Shown piece after piece: positions 1 through 8,693 of a DNA stretch of 64,000 nucleotides; the stretch's first letter is position 1, and every line of letters starts with the position of its first letter. Where the stretch lies: assembly GCA_964352615.1 (NCBI GenBank), contig CAYGSG010000005.1, forward strand, positions 1-64,000, in the 5' to 3' direction. The translations under genes and the position numbers were made by a program. This stretch comes from OFTM382 sp964352615 (GTDB taxonomy: Bacteria > Planctomycetota > Phycisphaerae > Phycisphaerales > UBA1924). Under the pieces are notes generated by a model. That model was not told the DNA's origin, searched no databases, and saw only the letters and a program-made list of their open reading frames with translations.

Positions 1-2
1 GC

Positions 3-1526
3 CGCCCCGTCCCCGCCACCCTGCTCTGGCTCAGCATCGAGAGCCCGCCCGAGGGCCGGTGGCTCCCAACGCCCAACTGGCAAACACTCCCCGCGACATC
101 AACCAGCGTGCCCGATACGCCCGGCCGATGGATCGTGCTGCTCGACCTGCCCATCGACGCGGTCGGGCAGGCCGTCTGGCTCGATGGGCGAAGACGCTCG
201 GTTCAATGGCTTGCGTCGCCCGAGACGCTCAGGGGCTCTGAAACACAAGGCGATCCGCAGCGATGGGAGCCGTGGGCCTCGCCGCTTTCCGAGGATGCGC
301 TGCGTTCAGCATCGCTCCGCGAGCAATTGGAACAGATGCGTTCCGACCCATTCAGTGCGTGGCGGGTCGAACTGGCCACAGGCGAAGTATGGGATCAGCA
401 CAGCCAGCCAAGGCCGGCGACCGGTACACAGGCGCGCGCACCCAGCAGGGCGCTCGAGGTGCTCTCGGCTCACCAGCGCGCCCGCTGGCTGTCGGTCTTG
501 GCTGCGCTCTGGCAGCTCGATGCGGCGCTCGCTACCCGGTTCCGCGACTCGCTCGTGCCCGTCGTGCGCACCGGGCAGGCTACGTGGCTGCCCGCTTGGG
601 GCTTGCCCGGCGAAGCCGATGAACTCGACCGCCTGGCCGATGCGATGCTCGATGCATCGCGAACCGACGAGGACCGGCTCGCCCGCATTCAGCGGTGGCT
701 CGATGACCGGCCAGCCGCAATAGCTTGGGTGATCGATGACGCCGGAGGCAAGCTGCTCGCCCTAGAGAGCAAGCCGGCTGGCCCGACGGTCGGCGTGGCG
801 AATCTGTCGTCCGCTGCGTCGCTCGCTTGGGTCGAGTCGGTCGCGGGCCCATCAGTATCAGAGTCGCCCGGCCTCGCGATCTCGCGCGTCGAGGTGCCCG
901 CATCGCTCGATCAGCCGCCAATGCTGGAGGTCCACTGCGGCTCGTGGTCGGCCCGCGTTCCGGCGGCCAATGCTGCCAGCCGAGTTCGGCCCCCCGGGTT
1001 GGCCATCGCCCCCTTCGCTTCGCCCTGGAATGCCCCCGCGTGGCTCAGCAGCGATGCCTCGATCGGTGCCACCGAGCCAGCGGGAACGCGCACACGGGGC
1101 CAGCTCTTTCTCAAACCCGGAGCCGGTGGCGGAAGCGATGCGTGGACACTGCTCGTCGAGTGCGACGCCGAGGCACGAACGCCCGGCGACGAACTCCGCG
1201 TGTGGCTCGGACCGATGGGAGCCTCGACTGCCGTGCTGTCTGCATCTCCGGACTGGGGCGTGCGCACCATCATGGGCGATGCACCCCTCTCGGGCTCGGT
1301 CGCGGTTAACGCGGCTGATGGAAGCCAGCCGGGAGCGTGGCGCGTCGAGATCGAGCTTCCAGCCTCGGCGATCGAGTCCAACGGGGCGTTGCGCATCGGC
1401 TTGGCCCGGAGGCGAGACGGCGTCGTGGTCTCGTCGTGGCCCCGGCGCATGATGCCCGCACAACCCGAGCCCGGCCGCGTGCTCGCGGACCTGAGCCGCT
1501 GGGGTGCGGTTTTGCCCCGCGAGTGA
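3..1526 (+). CDS. Hypothetical protein, 5' end outside the window
   Basis: The reading frame is open from the first bases of the window. A GTG at 108 is the first possible internal start, but in-frame coding continues upstream of it with no stop, so the gene is probably cut by the window edge. The product is Ala/Arg/Trp-rich and I do not recognise it. The last ~150 residues alternate hydrophobic and polar stretches (VWLGPMGA, WRVEIELPASAIESNGALR), as in a beta-sandwich of the DOMON or carbohydrate-binding type; that is only an impression. It ends 11 bp before the 3' end of the convergent BatA-like gene. No function is proposed. Confidence 0.6.
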   Translation, partial: RPVPATLLWLSIESPPEGRWLPTPNWQTLPATSTSVPDTPGRWIVLLDLPIDAVGQAVWLDGRRRSVQWLASPETLRGSETQGDPQRWEPWASPLSEDALRSASLREQLEQMRSDPFSAWRVELATGEVWDQHSQPRPATGTQARAPSRALEVLSAHQRARWLSVLAALWQLDAALATRFRDSLVPVVRTGQATWLPAWGLPGEADELDRLADAMLDASRTDEDRLARIQRWLDDRPAAIAWVIDDAGGKLLALESKPAGPTVGVANLSSAASLAWVESVAGPSVSESPGLAISRVEVPASLDQPPMLEVHCGSWSARVPAANAASRVRPPGLAIAPFASPWNAPAWLSSDASIGATEPAGTRTRGQLFLKPGAGGGSDAWTLLVECDAEARTPGDELRVWLGPMGASTAVLSASPDWGVRTIMGDAPLSGSVAVNAADGSQPGAWRVEIELPASAIESNGALRIGLARRRDGVVVSSWPRRMMPAQPEPGRVLADLSRWGAVLPRE

Positions 1527-1537
1527 AAGCGGGGGAC

Positions 1538-3523
1538 TCAGACCCTTGCCCGCCTCGCGTACACGAACCACTCGATCGCCAGCAGCAGCGATGCGGGAAT
1601 GACGAACCAGTACCAGACTTCCCGTGTGGTCTCGCGCGTTGCTTGGCGCGACGGTTCGTCGTCAGAACCCGCTGATGGCCGCTGAGATGAGTCGGTCTGT
1701 CGGTTCGTTTCAGGCCGTTCGCGGGTAAGCCGGGTCTCGTCCTCATTGAGCACGCCCGCGTAGAGCGCGAGTTTTTCGCCAGCCTTGCCGCTGAGTGTGA
1801 CCGGGCCTGCGCGCGCGATCAGGCCTAGCGGCCACATGCCATTGCTTGAAGCCGAAATCGCACGGGTCGATCCATCCGACAAGACGACCGAGCTCGGCGT
1901 TATCGGCGCTACCTCCGCTGGCGACAAGCTCGGGCTGAGGCCGGTGGTCAGCACGGTGCCTGCTTGCGTGCTGGCGGTCCATGTGAGCAGTTCCACCGCG
2001 TTGGCGAGGAACAACGCAAAGCTGTAATGCGTGGTCCAGGTTGAGTCGGCTGGCCTGAAGCTCAGCGCGAGCTTTCGCACGCCGCCTCGTTCCTCGAGCA
2101 CAGCGACCGGTCCTTGCCCGCTCATGGCCAGTTGCTGAATCGACCCGTCAAGCTCGTTGAATGGGACCGATTGGCTCCACCGCACCGAGTCGATAGCCGC
2201 TCCCCGCCAGACCGGGTGGTTGCGGTCCCACGTCACGAAACGTCCGGTGCTGCGGTCGGCAATTCCGGTCGAAAGCCCGGGCAGGCCCGGGTCCACGCCG
2301 AAGCTGAGCCGCGCTTTCGTTGGTGGGATCGCGATCGTGCCCGGTGCCACACCATCAAGAATGACCAGTTGGGTTCCCTGCGGGATGCCCAGTTCAGCAG
2401 CCTCCTGCTGGGTCATCTGCTGGAGCGATGCTGGTCCGATGGCTCGGAGCGTCTCGATCAGCACCCAGCTTGCGTCGCTCTCAAGATCGTCCCGGCTGGG
2501 CTGAACCAGCACGATCGACGGCGCTGGTGGAGCCGCCACTCGAACGCCCGCAGCATTGTCCGAGTCGAGCGCATCGGGCCTCATCAGCCGAGCGACCACA
2601 AGCCCTCCGAATGGCAGCCTGAGCGACTCGGTGAGCGTGCCACGAACCACGCCGGGCGTCGAGGCGTCGGGTTCGAGCCGAAGGGGCCGAGTGGCTACTG
2701 CCCTGCCATCGACCGCAAACTCGACGGCGAGCGTGATTGGCTCGGCTGCGTCGCAGACGATCGAGACCAGAATCCGCGCGAGCGATGGCTCGTCGATGTC
2801 CCGCCGGGCTGCCATCGCCACGATGCCCGCGTTGCCCGAAGGTGCTTGGAGGCTCTCCCGCAGAACTCGCACTCCAGCGGGAACAACCCCAGCGAGCGAG
2901 CCGTCGGTCGCCAGTTCAATCATGCCAGTGAGCACGCCCGCCTCAGCGCCGACCGCCTGTTCTGGCCCTGCTGCGATGGTTTCGGCCAGCCGAAGGGCGG
3001 CGACGAGATCGCCCGACTGGTCCGTCTGCTCAACTTCTCGCAGCGCCGAGGCGATCTCCCGCAGGTCTCGCGTAGGCCCGGCCGCCAGCGCGGGGGCTGC
3101 ATCGAGCAGCACGAGCGAGGCCTCGCCCGAGAAGCCAGCGCGGTCAAGCGCCTCGATCCGGTCGAGCAGGCGGGTTCTTAGTTTCTCGAACGTGGTCGTT
3201 TCGCCGTCGCGCGCACCGGTCGAAGCGGTGCGGTCGAGCATCAGCACCAGCCGATCGACGCTCGGTTCGGCGCTCTCGATCGCGGGTCTGCCTAGTGCCG
3301 TAACCAGCAGCAGCACCGCGAGCAGTTGCATGATGAGCAGCCAGCTCGCGCGGAGCCATCGCAGCGGGGTGTTGGCTTCGAGGTCCTTGGCCGCTTCGGC
3401 CCAGAACATCGCTGAGCTAACGCGCACAGGCCGGCGGCGGAGCTTGAGCATGTAGAGCAGCAGCAGCGTGGGCACCGCGAGAGCCCCCGCGAGCAGCGCG
3501 TGAGCAGGCTCGAGCAGGGTCAT
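1538..3523 (-). CDS. BatA-like membrane protein with VWA-like domain
   Basis: A 661-residue protein. Residues 1-80 match the aerotolerance-regulator N-terminal (BatA_N) layout: a short membrane helix, a basic YMLKLRRRPVRVSS stretch, then a second helix ending VTALGRP. Residues ~88-260 resemble a von Willebrand A domain, but the metal site reads D-R-T-A-S instead of DxSxS, so metal binding is doubtful. A final helix (VWYWFVIPASLLLAIEWFVY) near the C-terminus anchors it again. Its ATG overlaps the rlmE stop codon by 4 nt (ATGA), so the two are translationally coupled. BatA-type proteins usually sit with MoxR ATPases; none is visible here. The family call is firm, the role is not. Confidence 0.8.
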   Translation of the reverse strand: MTLLEPAHALLAGALAVPTLLLLYMLKLRRRPVRVSSAMFWAEAAKDLEANTPLRWLRASWLLIMQLLAVLLLVTALGRPAIESAEPSVDRLVLMLDRTASTGARDGETTTFEKLRTRLLDRIEALDRAGFSGEASLVLLDAAPALAAGPTRDLREIASALREVEQTDQSGDLVAALRLAETIAAGPEQAVGAEAGVLTGMIELATDGSLAGVVPAGVRVLRESLQAPSGNAGIVAMAARRDIDEPSLARILVSIVCDAAEPITLAVEFAVDGRAVATRPLRLEPDASTPGVVRGTLTESLRLPFGGLVVARLMRPDALDSDNAAGVRVAAPPAPSIVLVQPSRDDLESDASWVLIETLRAIGPASLQQMTQQEAAELGIPQGTQLVILDGVAPGTIAIPPTKARLSFGVDPGLPGLSTGIADRSTGRFVTWDRNHPVWRGAAIDSVRWSQSVPFNELDGSIQQLAMSGQGPVAVLEERGGVRKLALSFRPADSTWTTHYSFALFLANAVELLTWTASTQAGTVLTTGLSPSLSPAEVAPITPSSVVLSDGSTRAISASSNGMWPLGLIARAGPVTLSGKAGEKLALYAGVLNEDETRLTRERPETNRQTDSSQRPSAGSDDEPSRQATRETTREVWYWFVIPASLLLAIEWFVYARRARV

Positions 3524-4119
3524 CCGCCAGCCCCGGCGCGCAGGCCCTGGGCGACGATGAAGATCTCGCGCGAGACGTCCCGCGTTGCCTTGGGCCGAAA
3601 GCCCTTGACCTTCGCGTACGCCTCGCGGGTTTCGGCCACGACGCTCGAGTACTCGGCGCCTTCGAGGATCTTCATCACGAGCGACGAACCGGGCAGGCCG
3701 ACCTGCTTGGCCAGTTCGAACACCTCTCGGCAGAGGTTCGCCGAGACCAGGTCGTCGCCGCTGCCCGTGGTGTTGGGGGCCATGTCGCTCAGCACCGCAT
3801 GGAACAGCCCGCCCGCCATTTCGGTCAGGTCCTCGGGCTTCTGGTCGAACGCATCGCCCTCGATCGTGCGGACGTTCGGCTCCAACCGGGCCGCGACCCT
3901 CGATAGATCGATCCCCACGAGCACGCCCTTAGGGCCAACGATCGGGCTGGCCACTTGCAGCCATGATCCCGGCGCACAGCCGAGGTCGAGCACCCGCTGG
4001 CCTTTTTTGAGCAGGCGGTGCTTGTCCTGGATCTCAAGCAGCTTGTACGCCGACCGCGCGACGTACCCCTCGCGCTTGGCCTGCTTGAAATACTGGTCAT
4101 GGAGTGTTCGGCGGGCCAC
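3520..4119 (-). CDS. rlmE: 23S rRNA (uridine-2'-O-)-methyltransferase RlmE/FtsJ
   Basis: A 199-residue FtsJ-fold methyltransferase, close to the ~208 residues usual for RlmE, which methylates U2552 of 23S rRNA. The SAM site VLDLGCAPGSWLQVA is clear. The K-D-K-E catalytic tetrad is recognisable: Lys in RSAYKLLEI, Asp in SDMAPNTTG, Lys in LVMKILEG and Glu in SREIFIVAQG. The open frame runs much further upstream, but that part is antisense to the next gene. GTG 4119 is chosen because it gives family length and lies 5 nt after a TACCAT hexamer. It is the first gene of an operon with the BatA-like gene. Confidence 0.92.
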   Translation of the reverse strand: MARRTLHDQYFKQAKREGYVARSAYKLLEIQDKHRLLKKGQRVLDLGCAPGSWLQVASPIVGPKGVLVGIDLSRVAARLEPNVRTIEGDAFDQKPEDLTEMAGGLFHAVLSDMAPNTTGSGDDLVSANLCREVFELAKQVGLPGSSLVMKILEGAEYSSVVAETREAYAKVKGFRPKATRDVSREIFIVAQGLRAGAGG

Positions 4120-4124
4120 AACCG

Positions 4125-4130
4125 ATGGTA
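4125..4130 (-). promoter_or_regulatory. Putative -10 of leaderless rlmE promoter
   Basis: TACCAT on the minus strand, 5 nt before the GTG start of rlmE, with no Shine-Dalgarno sequence between them. It is one of about ten such arrangements in this window. Confidence 0.5.
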
Positions 4131-4230
4131 CGCGTCGGCCCGGGCCGCCGAGACCGCAGAATCGGGCTCGCACGCCCGCAGCCCCTACACTTTCGATCGG
4201 TTGGGCCAGCATCACGGGACCGGAGCGGAT

Positions 4231-5136
4231 ATGCAGCACGGGCATGGGTTTGAGCATCAAGACGCCGAGATTGATCTGAGCGTGGTCGCGCCCGCCCACA
4301 ACGAGCAGGACAACGTTGGACCGCTCGCAGATGAGATCCATGCAGCGATCGCCCCCACGGGCCGAAGCTTCGAGTTCGTGGTCGTGGACGACGGCTCGAC
4401 CGATGCCACCGCGGTCACGCTCAACACGCTGATGACCGATCGACCCTGGCTGCGGTGCGTGCGCATGCTGGGCACGCCCCCTGGCAAGGGCAACGGCCAG
4501 TCGGCGGCGTTCCATGCGGGCTTTCGCGCCTGCCGGGGCAGGCTCATCGCCGTGCTCGATGCCGACCGCCAGAACAACCCTGCGGACCTGCCCGCGATGC
4601 TCAAGCTCTTTGAATCCAGCGGCGCGGACGTTGTGCAGGGCGACCGCTCGCGCGATCGGCAGGACAACATCGTCCGCAAGGCTGGCTCGATCGTGGGCCG
4701 GCTGTTCCGCCGAATGCTGCTGGGCGACTCGATCCGCGACACCGGCTGCTCGCTTCGGCTGATGCGCCGCGAGGTCGCACTGGCCTTGCCGCTCGAATTC
4801 CGTGGCGTGCACCGGTTCATCCCGGTTCTCGCTCGCGATCTTGGATTCAAGGTGGTCGAGATGCAGGTCTCGCACCGCGCGCGCGCCGCAGGTGAAACCA
4901 AGTACGGCCTAGGTATCACCCAGCGTGCTCTGCCCGGGCTGATCGACTGCTTCGCGGTCCGCTGGATGCGGAACCGGCGCAGGCCCGTGACGGCTGAACT
5001 GGCCTCGTTGGATAGCCCGCCCGCCCGGCAGGCCAACGGACAGCCCATCGGACAGGCCGATGGACAGGTCGAGCCCAAAGCCGCCAGCGAGATGCTCACC
5101 GGCGCAGCGTCAGATTCCAGTGGGGGCCGAGGGTGA
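4231..5136 (+). CDS. Family 2 glycosyltransferase (dolichyl-phosphate mannosyltransferase-like)
   Basis: A 301-residue GT-A enzyme predicted to move a sugar from a nucleotide donor onto a polyprenyl phosphate. The nucleotide-binding start VVAPAHNEQDNV, the VVVDDGSTDAT motif and the metal-binding VLDADRQNNP are all present, as is the family loop RDTGCSLRLMRR. No membrane helices follow the catalytic domain, unlike ArnC or GtrB, so it should be cytosolic or peripheral. ATG 4231 is preceded by GGAGCGG; an upstream in-frame extension to 4018 is antisense to rlmE and rejected. It overlaps the next gene by 4 nt, which suggests they make one lipid-linked sugar system. Confidence 0.85.
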   Translation: MQHGHGFEHQDAEIDLSVVAPAHNEQDNVGPLADEIHAAIAPTGRSFEFVVVDDGSTDATAVTLNTLMTDRPWLRCVRMLGTPPGKGNGQSAAFHAGFRACRGRLIAVLDADRQNNPADLPAMLKLFESSGADVVQGDRSRDRQDNIVRKAGSIVGRLFRRMLLGDSIRDTGCSLRLMRREVALALPLEFRGVHRFIPVLARDLGFKVVEMQVSHRARAAGETKYGLGITQRALPGLIDCFAVRWMRNRRRPVTAELASLDSPPARQANGQPIGQADGQVEPKAASEMLTGAASDSSGGRG

Positions 5137-5756
5137 AGCTCAAGTGGGAAGCCCTGCTGGCGATGGTGGCGCTGGTGGCCCTTGGGTTCTGGCTGATCTA
5201 CCAGCCAAGCTCGTCGCGCTACGAGGGGGACTTCCGCGAGGGCACCGAACTGATCGAGTACAGGCTCGGCGGCGAACGCGGCTGGCTCGAAGTGGCCGGC
5301 TCGGGCGATGGCGATCGCACGTTCCGGTTCGTGCCTCGAATGGGCGAGCCCTCGGCCGTGCTCACCGAGAGCGAACTGGCCTCGGTGCTCGGGCCGTCGC
5401 AGGTCGAGGCCGTCACCCGAGGCGAGTCGAACGCGGTCTTTCGCCTGCTCAACATCACCGGCTGGGGCAGCCTCGCGTGGGTGGTGCTCGGGTTTGGTGC
5501 ACAGGCCGTGTTCGCGGGCCGATTCATGGTGCAGTGGCTGGTCAGCGAGCGGGAGCGCAAATCGACCGTGCCCGATATTTTCTGGTGGATGAGCCTTGTG
5601 GGCGGCTCGCTGCTGTTCGTGTACTTTGTCTGGCGTCAGGACCCGGTCGGCGTGTTCGGCCAGTCCAGCGGCATCGTGATCTACGCGCGCAACCTGCGAT
5701 TGATCGATAAGCACAAGCGCCGCGAGGCGAGCCAGCAGCCTGCCACCGAGGCGTGA
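5133..5756 (+). CDS. Lipid-A-disaccharide synthase N-terminal domain (Lab_N) membrane protein
   Basis: A 207-residue protein with a membrane helix at ~7-24, an extracytoplasmic segment to ~100, then the Lab_N region with helices around SLAWVVLGFGAQAVFAGRF and FWWMSLVGGSLLFVYFVW. The motif RFMVQWLVSERERKS between the helices is characteristic of Lab_N. The catalytic part of LpxB is absent, so this is the stand-alone form. The GTG start is embedded in the stop of the glycosyltransferase gene (GTGA). Stand-alone Lab_N proteins commonly sit with GT2 enzymes in envelope-lipid modification clusters, which fits here; the exact transport or modification role is unknown. Confidence 0.8.
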   Translation: MKLKWEALLAMVALVALGFWLIYQPSSSRYEGDFREGTELIEYRLGGERGWLEVAGSGDGDRTFRFVPRMGEPSAVLTESELASVLGPSQVEAVTRGESNAVFRLLNITGWGSLAWVVLGFGAQAVFAGRFMVQWLVSERERKSTVPDIFWWMSLVGGSLLFVYFVWRQDPVGVFGQSSGIVIYARNLRLIDKHKRREASQQPATEA

Positions 5757-5774
5757 AGCAAGGAGAAGAACGCG

Positions 5775-6383
5775 ATGCGAGTCATGCTCGACGGTCAGTG
5801 CCTCGATGAACAGTCCGACACGCTGCGCGATGCGCTGGCGCTGGCCAGCGGCCGGGCCGAACAACTCGGCAGGCTCATTCTCGAGGTCCACGCCGACGGC
5901 CAGCCGCTCGAACCCGAGGCGCTTGAAACACCCGAGGCCCACGCCGGTCCGATCGACGAGCTTTCGCTGGTGAGCGCCGAGCCCAACGCCTTCGGGCTTA
6001 ACATCCTCCACGAGTCGGCCGCCGCCATCGATCAGGCGCTCGGGATGCAGACCCAGGCTGCGGACCTGATGGAGCAGGGCGATTCGGCTCAGGCGTTCAA
6101 GTCGCTCTCTGGGGCACTGGCGATGTGGGACATGGTCCAGCAAGCCGTGGGGCAGACGCAGAGTTTCGCTCCGCCGGCCGATGCGCAAACAGCGGCCGAG
6201 GTTGACTCGCACATCGCCAAGCTGCGCGATGAGCTGCAAGCCGTGCGTCAGGCCATTGAATCGCAGGATTGGTCCACCTTGGGCGATACCCTGCGGTTCG
6301 ATCTCGCAGCGCTTGGCCAGTCGTGGTCGGCGCTGCTCCGCACCTGGGCCGATGGCCTGCCCCGGCCCTCCAAGGGCGACTGA
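5775..6383 (+). CDS. Hypothetical protein, coiled-coil-like
   Basis: A 202-residue acidic protein of unknown function. The N-terminus (MRVMLDGQCLDEQSDTLRDA) resembles a small beta-alpha unit. Residues ~75-200 are Gln/Ala/Glu/Leu-rich with heptad-like spacing and probably form helices. There is no signal peptide or catalytic motif. The AAGGAG at 5760 sits 9 nt before the ATG. It follows the Lab_N gene by 18 bp and is probably cotranscribed with it. Confidence 0.7.
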   Translation: MRVMLDGQCLDEQSDTLRDALALASGRAEQLGRLILEVHADGQPLEPEALETPEAHAGPIDELSLVSAEPNAFGLNILHESAAAIDQALGMQTQAADLMEQGDSAQAFKSLSGALAMWDMVQQAVGQTQSFAPPADAQTAAEVDSHIAKLRDELQAVRQAIESQDWSTLGDTLRFDLAALGQSWSALLRTWADGLPRPSKGD

Positions 6384-6425
6384 CTTAAACCCCTCGCCCC
6401 ACTGGGTACACACCGACCCTTCACC

Positions 6426-7193
6426 ATGAGCCTCAACCCGCCATCAAGCTTGTTGGGCGATCAAGGCCCGTCCGATGGCTCGGGCATCGACTCGATGATG
6501 GACCGGGCCTCGCGCGCGCTCGTCGAGACGGACTACTTCGAAGCCGAGCGGCTGAGCGAGCGTGCGCTGCGGCAAGCGCGGTCGGCTCGCGACTTCGAGC
6601 GGATGGCGCGGATTTGCCTGCCGCTGCAAGAGGCACGTCGGCAGAAGCGGCTCATCGCGCTCGACGCGGGCTTTGGCCTGCTGATCTGCAAGGGGGCGGA
6701 CGTGCCGCGTGCGCTCGCACCGGGGGTGTACCTGCTCCAGCCGCCGATGATCGGCGCTGAGGCCCGCACGCTCCGCGAGCACGCCGACCGCAAGAAGGTG
6801 CCCGCGCTGGTGCTGTGTCGAGAGCCGATGACCCGCGACGGCCGGTGGCCGATGGTCGCGGTGGGGCCACGCATCTTCCGCGCCAAGGTCGCGACGCCCG
6901 AGCCGCTCGAGCGGGTCGAGGACCATGTGACCAAAGACCGCTACTCCGGGCTGCCCCCGGCATCGTGGTTCGAGATGGCGTCAGAGGCGCTGGGCGACGC
7001 GGGCTTCGCAGCCTTGCCCGATGTGGAGCACCCGGACTTTCGGGTGGACGACCTGCTCGACCTGCTGGATGCCCACCCATGCCACGAGAAGCTGCACCAG
7101 TGGCTCGCCGAGGCGTGCCGAGAGGCTGAAGGCACAACCCCGCCCATCGAGTCGCGCAGGCTCGGCTTCGGGGAAAACCCGTTCGGGTTCTGA
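6426..7193 (+). CDS. Hypothetical protein
   Basis: A 255-residue cytosolic-looking protein. Residues ~20-80 read like one TPR-type helical hairpin (ALVETDYFEAERLSERALRQ). The middle region has alternating strands (ALDAGFGLLICKGAD, PALVLCREPMT, WPMVAVGPRIFRAKV). The end carries a helical DDLLDLLDAHPCHEKLHQWL segment. I recognise no family. It is the last gene of the co-oriented run from 4231 and converges on the YhaM-like gene 14 bp downstream. Confidence 0.7.
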   Translation: MSLNPPSSLLGDQGPSDGSGIDSMMDRASRALVETDYFEAERLSERALRQARSARDFERMARICLPLQEARRQKRLIALDAGFGLLICKGADVPRALAPGVYLLQPPMIGAEARTLREHADRKKVPALVLCREPMTRDGRWPMVAVGPRIFRAKVATPEPLERVEDHVTKDRYSGLPPASWFEMASEALGDAGFAALPDVEHPDFRVDDLLDLLDAHPCHEKLHQWLAEACREAEGTTPPIESRRLGFGENPFGF

Positions 7194-7207
7194 GGACCGA
7201 CCGTGCT

Positions 7208-8212
7208 TTAGCCTTCGGCGAGCGGATCGGGCCGGTACAGCTTGGTGTCCAGCGCCCAGAGCTTTTCGGTGAAGTTGCCGCCCAGATCAAAGCTCGGCAG
7301 TTCGTCGGGCCTGGCTGCGTCCAGCGCGATGGTGGTCTTGGCATCGACGTTGTCGAGCATGGACACCAAGATCGCCTCGGGTGTGGATGGCAGCTTGGCA
7401 GCGCCGTACTCGGGAATGCCGTGGTGCGACAGGATGATGTGCTGGAGCACGGTGAGCATGCCTTTGGGCAGGCGGATGCCGTCGCTCGCCATGAGCTGCT
7501 GGGCCTTGTCGTGGAGCATGAGCGCGCCCTCGACGATGTGCCCGATCAGTTCGCCCCGTTCCGAGTAGCTAAAGGTCTTGTCGTACACCAGCTCGCGGGT
7601 CTTGCCGAGGTCGTGAAGGAACAGGCCCAGCACGACGATGTCGCGGTTGATCTTCGGGTAGAGCGGGCAGACGGCGCTGCCGAGGCGCACCAGGTTGAGC
7701 GTGTGTTCGAGCAGCCCGCCGAGGTAGGCGTGGTGCATGGACTTGGCTGCGGGGGCGCGCCGGAAGGCGTCCATCAGGTGCTCATCGTCGAGGTACGCCT
7801 TGGCCAGCGCCTTGGCGGCGGGATGTTCGAGCGTATCGAGGATCGACTGAAGCTCGGCGAACATTTTGTCGGGATCGCCCGACGAACTCGGCAGCAGCTC
7901 GCGGAGCTGTTCGGGCGTCGGGTCCACCGGATCGATCGCGTGGATGATCAGTTGCAGCGAGCCCTGGTAGGTCTGCGCCTCGCCCTCGACCCACACGAAC
8001 CCGTCGGTCGGGATGCGCCGGAAGGTGGCTTCATCGATCGACCACATGCGGCCAGCGGCCTGGCCGGTCTTGTCGCCCAGCAGGCAGCGGAGGTAGGGGT
8101 TGCCCTTCTGGGTTCGGCCGAGCTGCGCGTTGGCAATGCTGAACGGCCCCTCGAAGCGCTCCGAGGGCCGAAGGTCGGTGATCGCGCGCCGGTCAGATTC
8201 AGTAGTGGTCAT
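7208..8212 (-). CDS. YhaM-like 3'-5' exoribonuclease (OB fold plus HD domain)
   Basis: A 334-residue protein with the two-domain layout of Bacillus YhaM/Cbf1. An OB-fold nucleic-acid-binding region occupies ~20-105 (GPFSIANAQLGRTQKGNPYLRC begins it). An HD metal-dependent phosphohydrolase domain occupies ~150-300, with HHAYLGGLLEHT, the HD pair in FLHDLGKTRE and a downstream ILSHHG. These suggest a 3'-5' nuclease for RNA or single-stranded DNA. ATG 8212 has no Shine-Dalgarno but lies 6 nt after TACCCT, so it appears to have its own promoter although queF lies just upstream on the same strand. Confidence 0.85.
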   Translation of the reverse strand: MTTTESDRRAITDLRPSERFEGPFSIANAQLGRTQKGNPYLRCLLGDKTGQAAGRMWSIDEATFRRIPTDGFVWVEGEAQTYQGSLQLIIHAIDPVDPTPEQLRELLPSSSGDPDKMFAELQSILDTLEHPAAKALAKAYLDDEHLMDAFRRAPAAKSMHHAYLGGLLEHTLNLVRLGSAVCPLYPKINRDIVVLGLFLHDLGKTRELVYDKTFSYSERGELIGHIVEGALMLHDKAQQLMASDGIRLPKGMLTVLQHIILSHHGIPEYGAAKLPSTPEAILVSMLDNVDAKTTIALDAARPDELPSFDLGGNFTEKLWALDTKLYRPDPLAEG

Positions 8213-8218
8213 GCGCAG

Positions 8219-8224
8219 AGGGTA
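8219..8224 (-). promoter_or_regulatory. Putative -10 of leaderless YhaM-like gene
   Basis: TACCCT on the minus strand, 6 nt before the ATG at 8212. The spacer CTGCGC contains no ribosome-binding site. Confidence 0.5.
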
Positions 8225-8252
8225 CGCGCCGTCAGTCGGTCGTGCGTGGTGC

Positions 8253-8639
8253 CTACTCGGCAGTAGCCCAGGCTGTGGGCACGGTTCCGCTGGTCGCGCG
8301 GACTACGCTCGAAATCCCGCCCCGGCCTTTCCAGTGCGTGATGACCTGCAACCATGTCGGATGCATGAGTGCGGCCAGATCATCGCGGATCTGGTTGGTC
8401 ACGGCCTCGTAGTAGATGCCCTCGTTGCGGAAGCTCTGGAAGTACAGTTTGAGGCTCTTGAGCTCGACGCAGGTGCCGCCAGCGTTGGCTGGCTTGGGCT
8501 CAAAGCGGATCGTCACGCTGCCGAAATCCGGGTGGCCCGTCACCGGGCAGACGCTCGTGAACTCATCGCTGACGTGCTCGACGACGAACGGCTGGTCGGT
8601 GGGGGCGGGGAACTTGTCGAGCAGGGAGGCATCGGGCAT
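8253..8639 (-). CDS. queF: NADPH-dependent 7-cyano-7-deazaguanine reductase QueF
   Basis: A 128-residue short-form (T-fold, unimodular) QueF, which reduces preQ0 to preQ1 in queuosine biosynthesis. The catalytic Cys is in FTSVCPVTGHPDFG, the family motif ELKSLKLYFQSFRNEG is intact, and the end has HWKGRGGI. The long upstream in-frame extension overlaps the divergent Lon-N gene antisense and is rejected. ATG 8639 gives the expected length and follows TACCCT by 5 nt. No other queuosine genes lie nearby. Confidence 0.93.
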   Translation of the reverse strand: MPDASLLDKFPAPTDQPFVVEHVSDEFTSVCPVTGHPDFGSVTIRFEPKPANAGGTCVELKSLKLYFQSFRNEGIYYEAVTNQIRDDLAALMHPTWLQVITHWKGRGGISSVVRATSGTVPTAWATAE

Positions 8640-8644
8640 GGTTG

Positions 8645-8650
8645 AGGGTA
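8645..8650 (-). promoter_or_regulatory. Putative -10 of leaderless queF promoter
   Basis: TACCCT on the minus strand, 5 nt before the queF ATG, with no Shine-Dalgarno. The hexamer is identical to the one in front of the YhaM-like gene. Confidence 0.5.
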
Positions 8651-8693
8651 GGATGAACGCAAGCGACCGGGCCGACGGCCCGAGGAGACGCAC

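Noticed and set aside
4120..4875. N-terminal extension of rlmE
   Set aside because: It would add ~250 residues antisense to the glycosyltransferase. The RlmE fold is complete from GTG 4119.
4257..6413. A 718-codon minus-strand frame across the GT2, Lab_N and hypothetical genes
   Set aside because: Antisense shadow covering three plus-strand genes; composition is typical of reverse-frame high-GC translation.
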